From assembly GCA_947646735.1 (NCBI GenBank), contig CANTFK010000848.1:186001-250000 (forward strand): 64,000 nucleotides of DNA, in the 5' to 3' direction. Positions 54,489 to 64,000 of this stretch are shown here, piece after piece; position 1 is the stretch's first letter; the number at the start of each line of letters is the position of its first letter. Origin of the DNA: Peronospora farinosa (Eukaryota > Oomycota > Peronosporomycetes > Peronosporales > Peronosporaceae). The notes beneath the pieces are model-generated. The model worked only from the letters and a program-made list of their open reading frames with translations. It was not told where the DNA came from and did not search any database. The position numbers and the translations under genes were made by a program.

Positions 54489-55129
54489 GAGCATTGTGAC
54501 GACGAGCAAGAGCTCGCCAATGAGTGTGACGTGGACGGACAGGAGTCCCCACGCGAGAGCATGATGGTCGAACCGGGGTTCCCATCATCACCCACTGTAG
54601 GTTCCCACATGGGCATATTGTGGTCGAGCAGGGGCTCCCACACGAGTACAACGTGGACGGACAGGAGTCCCCACGCGAGAGCATGATGGTCGAACCGGAA
54701 TTCCCATCATCACCCACTGTGGTCGAACCGAGGTTCCCACATGGGCATACTGTGGTCGAGCAGGGGCTCCCACACGGGTTTACGGCGGACGAGCAGGAGC
54801 TCCCGCATCAAGTGTCGACGGTCGAGTTTGGGGTACTACCGTCCAGTGTTTCCGGCATCTTGGATGACGACATCCAGTGCCTAGAGGGGGGTGATGGTTT
54901 ATCACCTGACTGCGGTTCGCCAGCTTCGAGTAGTGCCTCGAAGCACGATGGGGACAACAGCACCGAGAATTTAGCGTTGGAATGTGTCCACGCTATCGTG
55001 TACGTGGAAGGGAGTCCACAAAGGCGCCAATATATCAAGGTCTAGAGTCTTCCTCGTAATGCGTCTTCCATTAAAAGTCTTCCAGGTCTTTCCTGGAAGC
55101 ATTTCCTACGTGACCTTAAGGGAGGCACT

Positions 55130-55912
55130 GTGGAACAAGTGTGTCTAATCACCAACGAGGTGGTTACCTTGGCAAACGAGGAGCATATGGCGCGTCCTCA
55201 AAGCGCTGAGCCGAAGTCTGCGCGTGAAGAAAGGTTTGCATCACAGTCATGGGAGGCCCTGCGAGAGTCTGGTAACCCCGTCTACGACATTGCTCGTGAG
55301 TATGCAGACGTGTTCCCGAACAAGATCCCGGCTGAACTTCCTGCGAACCGTGGTGTTCGGCACGAGATTGATCTCGTGCCAGGGTCGAAGTATTGTGTGA
55401 CACGGCAGTGGCCGTTGCCTCGAGATCAAGTCGAAGCTATTGACGCATTCTTTGAAGGCCGCCGCAAAGCGTGTCATGTGCGTGAAAGTATCTCACCACA
55501 TTCGAGTCCAACCTTCTGTGTGAAGAAGGCTACGGGAGGCTGGCGGATAGTGCATGCGCTCAATAAGTTGAATGATGCCACTATTCCTGCGCAAACGCCA
55601 ATTTCCAGGAAGGACATGGTGCTGAATTTCATGTCAGGAAGTGTCATCTTCAGTGCCATCGACTTGACAGATGGCTTTTACCAGATTTTGATGCGCCCGA
55701 GCGATATCCCACTCACCGCGGTGAGCACCCCGAGTGGCATGTTATGGGAGTGGCTGGTAATGCCACAAGGGTTGAAGAACGCTCCGGCCACTTTTAATCG
55801 CATGGTGTCTCAAGTGTTGAGACCTCTTCGGAACTTTGCCCCAAGTTATTTTGACGATAAATTCGTCCATAGTCGCGCCGAGGGCAACCTCAACGATGTA
55901 CAAGTTACCTGA
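55130..55912 (+). pseudogene. G2 reverse transcriptase palm/fingers (same 3' frame break as G1)
   Basis: 260 codons nearly identical to G1 RT, with SYFDDKFVHS. It ends at the same TGA after NLNDVQVT. The following frame starts at 55918, and by in-frame reading its sequence TSYLKQVFQVMRDNK continues the RT. Confidence 0.88.
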
Positions 55913-55917
55913 AGCAA

Positions 55918-57732
55918 GTGTTTCAAGTTATGCGGGACAACAAGTTGTACGCGAATCTCAAGAAGTGTGTCTTTTGTGCACCGGAGATTCCGGTGTTAGG
56001 TTGCTATGTGAGTAAATCGGGAGTTCGAGCTGATCCAGAGAAGGTGTCGTCCATCTGTTCTTGGCCCACGCCCAAGAACCCTACGGAGTTGCGCCAGTGG
56101 CTCGGCTTGGCTAATTATTTGCACAAGTATACAAAGGATTATGCTGGTTCCATCCAGCCTTTGTCGTCACTCTTGAAGAAAGACGCCACGTGGTTGTGGC
56201 GTCCCGAGCACCAAGCAGCCTTCGAAGCAGTAAAGAAGAGCCTAGCGTCAGCGCCAGTCCTGGTCCTACCAGACGATTCCAAGCCGTTCCACGTGGTTTG
56301 CAACGCCAGTGATTTTGCAATCGGCTGTGCCCTCATGAAATTTGATGATGAGGGCCGTGAACGAGTCGTGAGTTATCAGTCGCGACAGATGAAGCCAGCT
56401 GAGAAGAACTATCCGGTTCACGGTAAGGAGTTATTAGCGATGCACTATGCACTCATCAAGTTTCGCGTGCATCTCCTTGGTGAACGTACGTTTGATCTGT
56501 ACACCGATCATGCATCGCTGCGCACAGCGATGAAGAGCCCACACCTGTCCCAACGGATGGCACGATGGCTCTCATTCTTCTCTGAGTACAACTTCGTCGT
56601 GCATTACAAGCCAGGCAAGACCAACATTATCGCTGACGCCTTGTCACGACGTCCCGACTACGATCCTCGGACTGCTCTGAGTCGCCAGGCTACTGATGAC
56701 GAGGACGATGATGACCGATGTGCAATGTGTGTATCGCTGAACTTAACTCGGGTTACACCCGAGCCGTGTTTATTTGATGAGATCGTCGCAGCGTACAAGG
56801 GTGACTCAGATTATGCAGACATTATCGAGTATCTGCGTGCTCCCAGCGATGCTGCCCTGGGAGCATTATCCCGTACCAAGCGCGACCATATTCATCGATA
56901 CAGTTTAGATGGCGATTTGCTTCTGTATAGCATCGATCAATTCGATGCTCCTCGCACGGTGATTGCCAATGACATGGATTTGCGTGCAAGAATCATTCAC
57001 GAGTATCACGATGCTCCTGCTGGCGGCCATTTAGGCCGCGAAAAGACTTTCGCGGCTGTGTCTCGAGACTTCTGCTGGCCCCACATGTATAAGTGGGTAC
57101 GCAACTGGATCCGAACGTGCGAAATATGCCAGCGTGTGAAGCCATCTCCATCGTCACAGGCTCCCTTGCGATCGTTGCCAATTGCAGCAGAGGCATGGAG
57201 ATCAGTTTCGATGGACTTTATCTTCGGGCTTGCGCCCGATAGCCAAGCTCGAACGGGCATCTTGGTCTTTGTTGACAGATTCAGCAAGATGACACATCTC
57301 GTGCCTGTTCACGCTAAGGTCACCGCGGCAGAGACCGCGGCGCACTTCATCGACGCTGTGTTCCGTCATCATGGCCTTCCAGAAAACATCGTTTCGGACC
57401 GTGATCCGCGATTTACGTCCGCATTTTGGACATCACTTTTCGAGCTCCTCGGGACAAAACTGCTGATGTCGACTGCAGCCCATCCGGAAACGGATGGGCA
57501 GACCGAGCGCGTGAACCGAGTCCTCGAAGATGTTCTTCGGAGTTATGCTACGTCATTTACAAGTTGGAGTGCATTTTTACCACTCGCTGAGTTCGCACTC
57601 AACAACGCCGTACACGCGTCAACAGGGTTGACACCATTTTTTGTGAATTCGGCTCGTCACCCTCGTGTTCCTACTGTCTTGGCCGTGGGGCGACCCACAA
57701 CACCTAGTGGCTCCACTCTGGGGGGGGAATAA
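55918..57732 (+). CDS. G2 RT thumb, RNase H and integrase
   Basis: 604 codons, open throughout and almost identical to the G1 frame: RNase H (NASDFAIGCALM, YTDHASLRT), HHCC (GGHLGREKTF, CEICQRVK) and integrase core (SMDFIFGL, SDRDPRF, TDGQTERVNR). It ends at TLGGE, where a G run near 57721 is two bases off the G1 arrangement. Confidence 0.88.
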   Translation: MFQVMRDNKLYANLKKCVFCAPEIPVLGCYVSKSGVRADPEKVSSICSWPTPKNPTELRQWLGLANYLHKYTKDYAGSIQPLSSLLKKDATWLWRPEHQAAFEAVKKSLASAPVLVLPDDSKPFHVVCNASDFAIGCALMKFDDEGRERVVSYQSRQMKPAEKNYPVHGKELLAMHYALIKFRVHLLGERTFDLYTDHASLRTAMKSPHLSQRMARWLSFFSEYNFVVHYKPGKTNIIADALSRRPDYDPRTALSRQATDDEDDDDRCAMCVSLNLTRVTPEPCLFDEIVAAYKGDSDYADIIEYLRAPSDAALGALSRTKRDHIHRYSLDGDLLLYSIDQFDAPRTVIANDMDLRARIIHEYHDAPAGGHLGREKTFAAVSRDFCWPHMYKWVRNWIRTCEICQRVKPSPSSQAPLRSLPIAAEAWRSVSMDFIFGLAPDSQARTGILVFVDRFSKMTHLVPVHAKVTAAETAAHFIDAVFRHHGLPENIVSDRDPRFTSAFWTSLFELLGTKLLMSTAAHPETDGQTERVNRVLEDVLRSYATSFTSWSAFLPLAEFALNNAVHASTGLTPFFVNSARHPRVPTVLAVGRPTTPSGSTLGGE

Positions 57733-59152
57733 AGGTGATAAACAAGGATCGAGTGCAGCTCACGGTATTTTGAGCGCGAATGCAGTAACCCGATCCAAGG
57801 CAAAGACGGCCATTTTGACGCCATCAGACGTGGCGTCCCCATTAGCTCGATGGACTGCGCAGACATTGATTGACCCGTCTTCGGGTAAGCGTTCACCTAC
57901 TGCCAACTACGCGCTGATTGAGTCGGCGCGACCAATTGATGACATGGCTGTGTTGGAATTTATACTCCAACGTCAAGCCATCACCCGGTTTGTACGCGAC
58001 GCACTACAATCTGCGGTAGACCAACAGAAGGAGAACGCTGACAAACATGGAAGAAAGAACATGAACAAGTTTGAGAAAGGTGACCGTGTATTATTATCGA
58101 CGGAAGGTTTTAAGGGATTCTGTGGTCACTAATCTGGGCGCGAGTAAACTCGCGCCACGCTTCATCGGTCCATTCAAGGTGCTGAAGGTAATTGGCGACG
58201 CTTATACACTCGACGTTCCCTCTTCACTGCGACTTCACCCGACATTCTATGTCGGGAGGATGAAGGAATATCGTCCGGCTACGCTTCACGGTTTGGCTCC
58301 GACGCCGACTTCAGGGGTTCGTAAGTCGAACGGCCCTCCCGTCGTGCTCGACGCGCCGATGACATGGGGCGGGGTCTCGATCCCGTCTGAACCTGACCAA
58401 GCATCTGGCGCTCCAGATTCCTTATCCGTTCGAGCAGTTCACGGTTCGACTGCCGGGTCTCACTCGAAGTCTTCTCCGCCTGGCAGCACGTTCACTGGCA
58501 GCCTCAGCCTCCAGCCGAGCATCGGCAGCTATATTCACGGCCTGATCAACATCGTCCTGAGCAACCAGGACGCCAGAACTACCATCGCGAGGTCCCTCCT
58601 CGGCTTGTTGATGCGGAGGGACAGGTGCGATGGATTGTAGACCGCATTGTGGGTCACGAGGACCCTCCACAACCATTACTGCAGTCGGCTCATGAGAAGA
58701 GTGCGGTTTCATCCGTGCGCAGGTACCGAGTACGTTGGCTTGGATTCCCTCCCGAGCAGGATACATGGGAACCACGTTCCTCGCTCCTTCGTGACGTTCC
58801 AGATGTGGTTCTGTCGTATGAAGCCACGAAGTCGGACTATTCCAAGGCGGGCGAGCACGCGAACGCTCTCGTGAAAAACGAGAGCGGTAAGGAGAACCAC
58901 GTCGTCGGGAACGGGAACGATGACGCAAGGAACGATGTCGCGAACGAGAATGATGCCGTGATCGAGAACGATGTCGCGAATGAGAACGACGCCGTGAACG
59001 AGAACGTCGCAGTGAATGCATATCGCGATTGCGAGGCGAGAATCGCAAAGCAGGACGGGCAAGCGAACGTGTCGCTGCCCTGCGCTGATGATTCCGCGGA
59101 GATTGACTCCGCTGTCGCGAGTGGTGCTGCCAGCGAGGCGCACCACGAATAA
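57725..59152 (+). pseudogene. G2 integrase C-terminal region and chromodomain (frame-broken)
   Basis: Same region as the single G1 frame 39424-40728, but split into three frames (57665-58132, 58071-58640, 58625-59152). The break near 58110-58130 falls in STEGL/STEGFKG, another near 58480. The chromodomain itself (WIVDRIVGHEDP, YRVRWLGFPPEQDTWEP) is intact in the last frame, which ends GAASEAHHE. Confidence 0.8.
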
Positions 59153-59756
59153 CTGCGCTTCTCCGTTCGCTCAGACTTCGTTCATACTTTGCAATCCAAC
59201 TTCGTTCGCGATCACTGAGTGGACACTCAGCGATGTGTCGTCGCCATTCGTCATGAGTTGGGCGTGGAGTCGAGTCACAAAATTGGCATCCTTCATTGAC
59301 ATGGACGAAGCAGAGACGGTCCTCATTCCAAGCATCCTCACACACTCTTTCGCGTAGCGCGCCGATGGAGTGATCGGCGCGAATCTCCTCTCGATTGGCG
59401 AGCCATAACTGGAAGCTGCTACCATCCTCAAGCATCCGATTCCAACGTTGGATGAAGGCGATCCAAGAACGTTGTAGAGCTTCATGCTCAATTCCATCAA
59501 GACCTTTCCCGCGCAGTTTTCGAAATCGGCGGAAGTAGTCCCGCATCATGTCCAGTGAGTCCGGAGCGTGAGCTCCGGACAAGTCGTACAGCGACCAAGG
59601 TATGAGCTGCCGCGTAATGATGCTGGTTGGTGCATTCCCGCTGATGTATCTTGGGCGTGCTGCTGGATTGGGTGTTGGGTCTCCGGACATTGCTTGTTTG
59701 TTTGTGGGCGAAGGGTTTTCGACAGTTGAGCACTCACGGTTGGTGAGTGCTGTCAT
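58422..59756 (-). CDS. Antisense open frame of G2, 444 codons, zinc-finger-like and SR-rich
   Basis: Opens with ATG 13 bp from the 3' LTR and runs against the element. Residues 1-201 lie in sequence with no sense-strand gene; the rest is antisense to the chromodomain frame. The N-terminal part looks like a folded domain (LIPWSLYDLSGAHAPDSLDM, ALQRSWIAFIQRWNRMLEDG, ALRERVCEDAWNEDRLCFVH). A C-x2-C-x13-H-x3-C pattern follows (CQFC...HIAEC, about residues 160-185), then an arginine/serine dipeptide stretch. The last 20 residues (RAARRRRLRVRPG) are out of frame compared with G1, where a coiled coil follows. Precedent: antisense extra frames in the 3' region of plant Tat-lineage gypsy elements. Function unknown; nucleic-acid binding is an inference. 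Confidence 0.55.
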   Translation of the reverse strand: MTALTNRECSTVENPSPTNKQAMSGDPTPNPAARPRYISGNAPTSIITRQLIPWSLYDLSGAHAPDSLDMMRDYFRRFRKLRGKGLDGIEHEALQRSWIAFIQRWNRMLEDGSSFQLWLANREEIRADHSIGALRERVCEDAWNEDRLCFVHVNEGCQFCDSTPRPTHDEWRRHIAECPLSDRERSWIAKYERSLSERRSAVIRGAPRWQHHSRQRSQSPRNHQRRAATRSLARPALRFSPRNRDMHSLRRSRSRRRSHSRHRSRSRHHSRSRHRSLRHRSRSRRRGSPYRSRFSRERSRARPPWNSPTSWLHTTEPHLERHEGARNVVPMYPAREGIQANVLGTCARMKPHSSHEPTAVMVVEGPRDPQCGLQSIAPVPPHQQAEEGPRDGSSGVLVAQDDVDQAVNIAADARLEAEAASERAARRRRLRVRPGSRTVNCSNG

Positions 59757-59768
59757 GAGAAGGGGGTA

Positions 59769-60109
59769 TGTAATGGGCTACATTAGACATATAGTATTAA
59801 CACAAACAAACAATTACATATGTAGGCAGGTGCTGGGCCCGAATAGCGGGCACAGCGTGGTAATTTATTATTGGTTATTATTGGGCCTAAAGTCCCCAAT
59901 ATGGACCAATGATAAATCAACCTGAAATTGTGTGGTTCCCGAAAGGCGGGAACACTGTCGTATTTATTACGACTAAAATCTTCGTAATTAGTACGAATTA
60001 AAACCAAAATAAAAATCAGAGTTAAATTTACTTAATACCTAATACTTGGGCTTGAGTCTTCCTCGAGCGCGCGTGTAAGCTAGTGACGGTACGTTCTAGC
60101 CCCGTTACA
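59769..60109 (+). repeat. 3' LTR of G2
   Basis: 341 bp, starting TGTAATGGGCTACATTAG and ending CTAGCCCCGTTACA, preceded by the polypurine tract GAGAAGGGGGTA. Differs from the G1 LTRs mainly near its start (ACATATAGTATTAACACAAAC) and carries the same hairpins. Confidence 0.9.
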
Positions 60110-60216
60110 CATGGTGGTAAAATGCAAAGTGTTTGTATTAGTCTTATGTTAACAAATAGTTACCTCGAAGGCAATCTTTCTGTAGTTTTTTTAGAACCTT
60201 GTAAAAGCTTTAGCAA

Positions 60217-60279
60217 TGACGTCATTATATGACGTCATCCAATGATGTCGTTATTTGGTGATTTCATACGATGACGTCA
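60217..60279. promoter_or_regulatory. Cluster of TGACGTCA palindromes
   Basis: Three perfect TGACGTCA octamers at 60217, 60230 and 60272, plus a near match (TGATGTCG) at 60243. This is the CRE/ATF-type bZIP site. It lies just past the G2 LTR, in the 3' flank of the decayed copia element C2, possibly inside its LTR. Binding is inference. Confidence 0.55.
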
Positions 60280-60421
60280 TAAATACGGATACCTTACCGG
60301 TATATGAATACATCTCGAGGCGTCGTCTTGACAACACTCCCACTCGATTCAATGGTGTACGGCACTCAAATTCCCAACTTGTTTTGCAGAGTCTCAAACT
60401 GCACCACGGTAATGGGCTTTG

Positions 60422-60658
60422 TTATGATGTCAGATAGAATGTCCTGTGTCGGGCAATTCTCCAGCATTGTCTTTGACCTATCACGCACGGAGTGGTAGCG
60501 GATGTCAATGTGCGTGCTACGCTTGTAGAACTCAGATTCTTGGTGAGCGCGATAGCACTTTGGTTAGCTTCGTAGATCTTGTTTGCTTCCTCTTTCGCTA
60601 TCTCACACATGAACACCTTAAGCGAAACCTCTTCTTGCGTTGCTTCCGACGAATCCAA
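60422..60658 (-). pseudogene. C2 RNase H fragment
   Basis: MDSSEATQEEVSLKVFMCEI followed by IYEANQSAIALTKN, the copia RNase H pattern (E...DNQSAI with N-to-A change nearby), then out of frame. Confidence 0.75.
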
Positions 60659-60898
60659 GTACTCTAATTAGGGAGATGATTATGCCACCGTTTGTTGCTT
60701 CTTGCTCCTCCAGCTGTTACATACACCGTTCATCATGAACGCGTAGCCACTTGTACTTCGTCGTGACACGATGTCACCGGCTCTATACGCATTCGAGTAA
60801 ACCTTGAAGACCATTTAAATTGTTAGCTTGATACTCGATGCCATGTGTATTCGTCTCTTGAATGTAACTGAAGACCCCATTGAGTGCCTGCTAGTGAA

Positions 60899-61429
60899 TT
60901 AGGTACGGTCTGCTGCAAATTGGCTCAGAACACCCACTGCAGTTGCGAGATTCGGGCGTGTGCCGACCATCAAGTACATGAGGCATCCCAATGTGTCTCG
61001 ATAGGGATCCTTCACCATTCTTTTTTCATGCGTGCAGCCTCCTTCGCACATGGTCTTAATTATCTTGAGCCCTAGAACTTGCGGTGTCTTGATGGGTTTG
61101 ATGTTTTCCATGCTAGCTTGCTTAGAATGTCTTTGGCGAACTTGGTCTGCTGAATAGACACCTTCCCGTTGCAGATCTTTATCGGTCTCCATCTTCAGAA
61201 AGTACTTGAGCTGGCTCATGTCCTTCATCTCAGATATATCACTTAGTGCTTGCTTTGTATCTTGGAAGATGTCGTTGCTGCTGCTGGCGAGAACCAAGTC
61301 ATCGACGTAGAGCGCCACAAAAATAATGTCTTGGCCATCTCGCTTAAAGTAGATGCAGTTGTCTGACTCACACTTCTTAAACCTCATTGTGAGCATGAAC
61401 TTATCGATGGTCTTGTTCCACATGCGCAA
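60899..61429 (-). pseudogene. C2 reverse transcriptase, C-terminal part
   Basis: 176 open codons with the catalytic box FVALYVDDLVLASSS, then SQLKYFLKME and YRDTLGCLMYLMVGTRPNLA, all typical of copia RT. The upstream palm is in a different frame at 61719-61531. Confidence 0.88.
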
Positions 61430-61530
61430 TGACTATTTAATCCGTACAGTAAACGCTTGATCTTGCACGCGAAGTCAGGGTGGCCTTAATCAATAAAGCC
61501 ATTCGGCTGCACCATATAGATGTCTTCGTC

Positions 61531-61719
61531 TTACAAGCCGTTCAGGGAGGCTGTTTTCACGTCCATCTGGTGCACTGTAAGCTTGTACTTGGCAGCCAAA
61601 CTGATCAGAATCTTGATGGACGTGAACTTGCCTACCGGCGCAAAGGCCTCCTCGTAGTCAATGCCGTGCTTCTGTGAGAACCCTTGGCCACCAGTCGCGC
61701 CTGCACCGCTCAATCTCAC
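61531..61719 (-). pseudogene. C2 reverse transcriptase, N-terminal part
   Basis: Contains GFSQKHGIDYEEAFAPVGKF and HQMDVKTASLNGL (usually ...TAFLNG). It continues in another frame toward 61429. Confidence 0.85.
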
Positions 61720-62538
61720 CGGTTTTGTTTTCTAAAACGCCAAACACCCACCTATTGTCAAATACCATGCGTTTCTGTGGTAGTGGGTCGAAACCCATGT
61801 CTTTTTCTTGTCAAGCGATGCAATCTCCGAGTCTCACGTCTCCTTCCACTTAGCTGCGTCGCTGGATTCCATTGCCGCCTGAAACGCAGTCGGCATGTCT
61901 CTTACTGAAGCCACGACGTAAGCACTCTCATACCTGTGGATTCCCTCTGTCTCTGCGGACATCTTCTTAAGTGTCTGACGAACACTTTGCGGCGCGTAGC
62001 GCTTGCTGCTCAAAGTTTCGGTAGCGATTTCCAGTGACTGCGTCCGCAGGTGCCGCTTGCTTTCGGATGCAAAATCTTCGTCTTTTGCAGCTTTATCTTC
62101 GTTTCCGCTTAAACTGGACGAAATCTGCATCCGTGACATCTTCCTCTTTATTTTGAAGATCCACCAATATCTTTTTTGCTGCGTATTCACGTCTCCCACC
62201 GTTGAAGCGTCTTTCATAAACTGAGCTTCACGGCTTATCAACAAGCGACCGCTTAATATTTTCGAACCAGTACGTTTTCTCATGTTTTAAATACCCCAGA
62301 AAACGACACCGCACCGAATTTGAGTCGAATTTGGACCGTTTTCCTTCGGCACATGCACGTACGCGTGGCAATTGAACACCTTGAGGTCCGACAAAAATGG
62401 TTTCTTGCCTTTCCACATTTGGTATGAAAAACGTGTCCGACATCACTGCTTCGCTCCAATACGATTAAGACAATATAGCGTGCTACAGCATACAGCGAAC
62501 ACATTCCACCAGCGTTCCTCTTCATCCGTTCTGCCACT

Positions 62539-62844
62539 TCATTGAGATGAGGCGTGAACGGGTGTGTAAGTTTTTGCTAAATGCCGCGCTCGATCCTGGC
62601 AAAACTTGCCCATTGCTCCAGCAGTGTACAAGCCACCATTGTTACTTCGTAAAGTCTTGATGCGTTGACCGGTTCGGGTTTCAGCCAGCGCAATAAAATA
62701 CGCAAATTTGGTCGCTACCTCGGACTTATATCGAATAAAGTACACCACGCAAAATTGTGACTTGTCGTCAATAAATGTGACGAAATAGCGCTTGCACCAA
62801 AACGTCGAATTCTTCATGGGACCGCACACATCAGTGTGGGTCAA
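62539..62844 (-). pseudogene. C2 integrase core fragment
   Basis: HTDVCGPMKNSTF supplies the first catalytic aspartate. The second lies in LRSNNGGLYT, where the family has LRSDNGGEY, so the catalytic aspartate is changed to asparagine. The third-glutamate region is in a following frame (62537-62280), with NAGGMC in place of NG...ER. Confidence 0.8.
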
Positions 62845-63587
62845 ATCAGAACTTTTTTGGCATAGCTTGGCAAGAACTTAGAACTTGACTCGCGTTTGCT
62901 TGACGATAGCATATCCATCACACATCTCCCTCTGATACACCAACTTGATGTCGATGCCTATCCCGTACTTTTTCTTGACCATGTCACTTAGACCTCCATA
63001 GCCGATGTGGCCAAGATGAGGGTGCCAGCGGTACAAAGTGGTGTACCTTTGAGATCCTTCGAGCTTGCTGCATTGGCTTCGTCAGGCATGCACAACTTGA
63101 CAAGACCTTTTCCTTCACGAGCGTTGAGCTTCCACTTAGGACCATTCGTATCCGCGAAGTATCCGTCGCACTCGAAAGTCACTGGTCCGACTTCCTTGGT
63201 AAATCTTCCGACAGTAAACAAGCTATTTGATTACTTGAGAATGTACCACATGTTCATGAGTACGCCCTTCTTTAAATCATGTGCTGTCAATATTGACATG
63301 ACAATGTCGCCGTTTCCCATCATCTACGAATTGCACGTCCACCGGAGTTATCTTTTTAAAAATCTTCATGCATTCTTTGGACTTTGTCATGTGTTGCGTC
63401 GCACTCGAGTCGTCCAGCCAGCTCCACTTGACTTGGCGACATCCGTGTCACCGCCGACCGAGAACAAACAGTCGACCGAATGGTCTTCGCTGTGCTCACT
63501 ATTCGCTTGCTGCGTCCTATCGCTGCAAGTTCTCGTAAATTATCACTGTAACTTAGCGATTTAATGTCCATTCCCACCGCAATAATA

Positions 63588-63926
63588 TCAAGCACTAGCG
63601 TTCGGTGCCTGACTTCCCTTGATCTTCATGTTGCCACTCTTCATGAACGCTTGACCTTGGCCGTGCGCAGCTCTGTCGATGCCACCAACTTGTTTCTTGC
63701 GCTTCATTTTCATATGCAGCAGCCTATACGTCACTAGCTCCCACGTCAGTGTATCGGAACGCGATTCCAATGCCGAGGGAAGGAACTGGTACGACTCACT
63801 CAAGCTTCTCAGAAGCGTGATCATCAAGTCGTCCTCGCTGACCGGAGCGCCAACCGCGTCGAGCTGCTCCGCAAGGGTCTTGACTTTGTTGATATACTCC
63901 AGAATACCATCACCTTCCTCCATCAT
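63588..63926 (-). pseudogene. C2 Gag fragment
   Basis: UBN2-type Gag: GILEYINKVKTLAEQLDAVG, DDLMITLLRSLSESYQFLPS, then a basic segment. The protease signature and zinc knuckle region follow in other frames (63595-63356). Confidence 0.85.
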
Positions 63927-64000
63927 CGTCGTGAAGAAAAGTCGACGAAGTAAGAGCTTGTTCGCGAGGCTCCTCTTCTCGAAGTGTCCATCCAGTCGCG

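Larger units (their letters stand above)
52562..60109 (+). mobile_element. Ty3/gypsy chromovirus G2, 5'-truncated copy of the G1 family
   Basis: The plus-strand element keeps only about 64 bp of its 5' LTR (52562-52625), then primer-binding site, gag, protease, RT, RNase H-integrase, chromodomain region, polypurine tract and a full 3' LTR (59769-60109). It is nearly identical to G1 over pol. Gag and protease-linker have stops, and RT has the same break as G1. The flank after the 3' LTR is CATGG. The antisense frame at its 3' end is open for 444 codons. Confidence 0.9.
60422..63999 (-). mobile_element. Decayed Ty1/copia element C2 (runs off the right edge)
   Basis: Minus-strand order: Gag (63926-63588 and beyond), protease/pre-integrase (63595-62988), integrase (62844-62539), linker (62446-61834), RT (61719-60899), RNase H (60658-60422). 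Each block is recognisable, but the frames change repeatedly and stops are common. It is not the same family as C1: its Gag, integrase and linker sequences differ. No LTR was delimited. Confidence 0.85.

Overview
The window looks like nuclear DNA of an oomycete (Phytophthora or downy-mildew type). Genes are compact and mostly intron-poor, with 55-120 bp GT-AG introns. The lineage-typical proteins include an LRR-transmembrane TKL kinase, a PH-transmembrane-EDR2_C protein and a multi-PH/PDZ protein. The right-hand 27 kb is a nest of Ty3/gypsy chromoviruses and Ty1/copia elements. I inferred the taxon from protein style and transposon type, not from a database search.

Layout. Positions 1-3382 hold a decayed copia element (minus strand) fused to a repeat segment that recurs inverted at 46.3 kb. 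Positions 3630-36062 are a gene-rich island: LRR receptor kinase (-), PH-EDR2_C (+), eight-PH/one-PDZ protein (+), GRIP-domain golgin (-), Myb/SANT protein (+), B-box/UPF0652 protein (-), PP2A scaffold A subunit (+), PdxT/PDX2 glutaminase (-), coiled-coil/WD40 protein (+), an acidic hypothetical protein (-) and a two-PDZ acidic protein (-). Several multi-exon models were checked by hand: exon sums are divisible by three and reading frames continue across every junction (756, 597, 1499, 577 and 521 residues). Several products have membrane or phosphoinositide-related domains (PH, EDR2, PDZ, GRIP), but functional linkage is only inference.

Positions 37018-63999 are transposon territory. A short possible host exon is followed by two related LTRs and a gag fragment. 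A recent full-length gypsy element G1 (38479-46268, minus strand, LTRs differing at 2 of 338 positions, 5-bp CCATG target duplication) inserted next to that fragment. Then come a minisatellite, a decayed older gypsy element G3 carrying a solo LTR, fragments of another (G4), a second copy G2 of the G1 family on the plus strand (52562-60109, 5' LTR truncated), and a decayed copia element running off the right edge.

The most interesting signals are: (1) a long antisense reading frame at the 3' end of the G1/G2 family, 444 codons open in G2, with a C2HC zinc-finger-like motif, an SR-rich segment and, in G1, a coiled-coil tail; (2) a chain of short hairpins in the LTRs, kept in a diverged LTR by compensating base changes; (3) the same CATGG pentamer at three insertion boundaries; (4) a reverse-transcriptase frame break shared by both G1 and G2.
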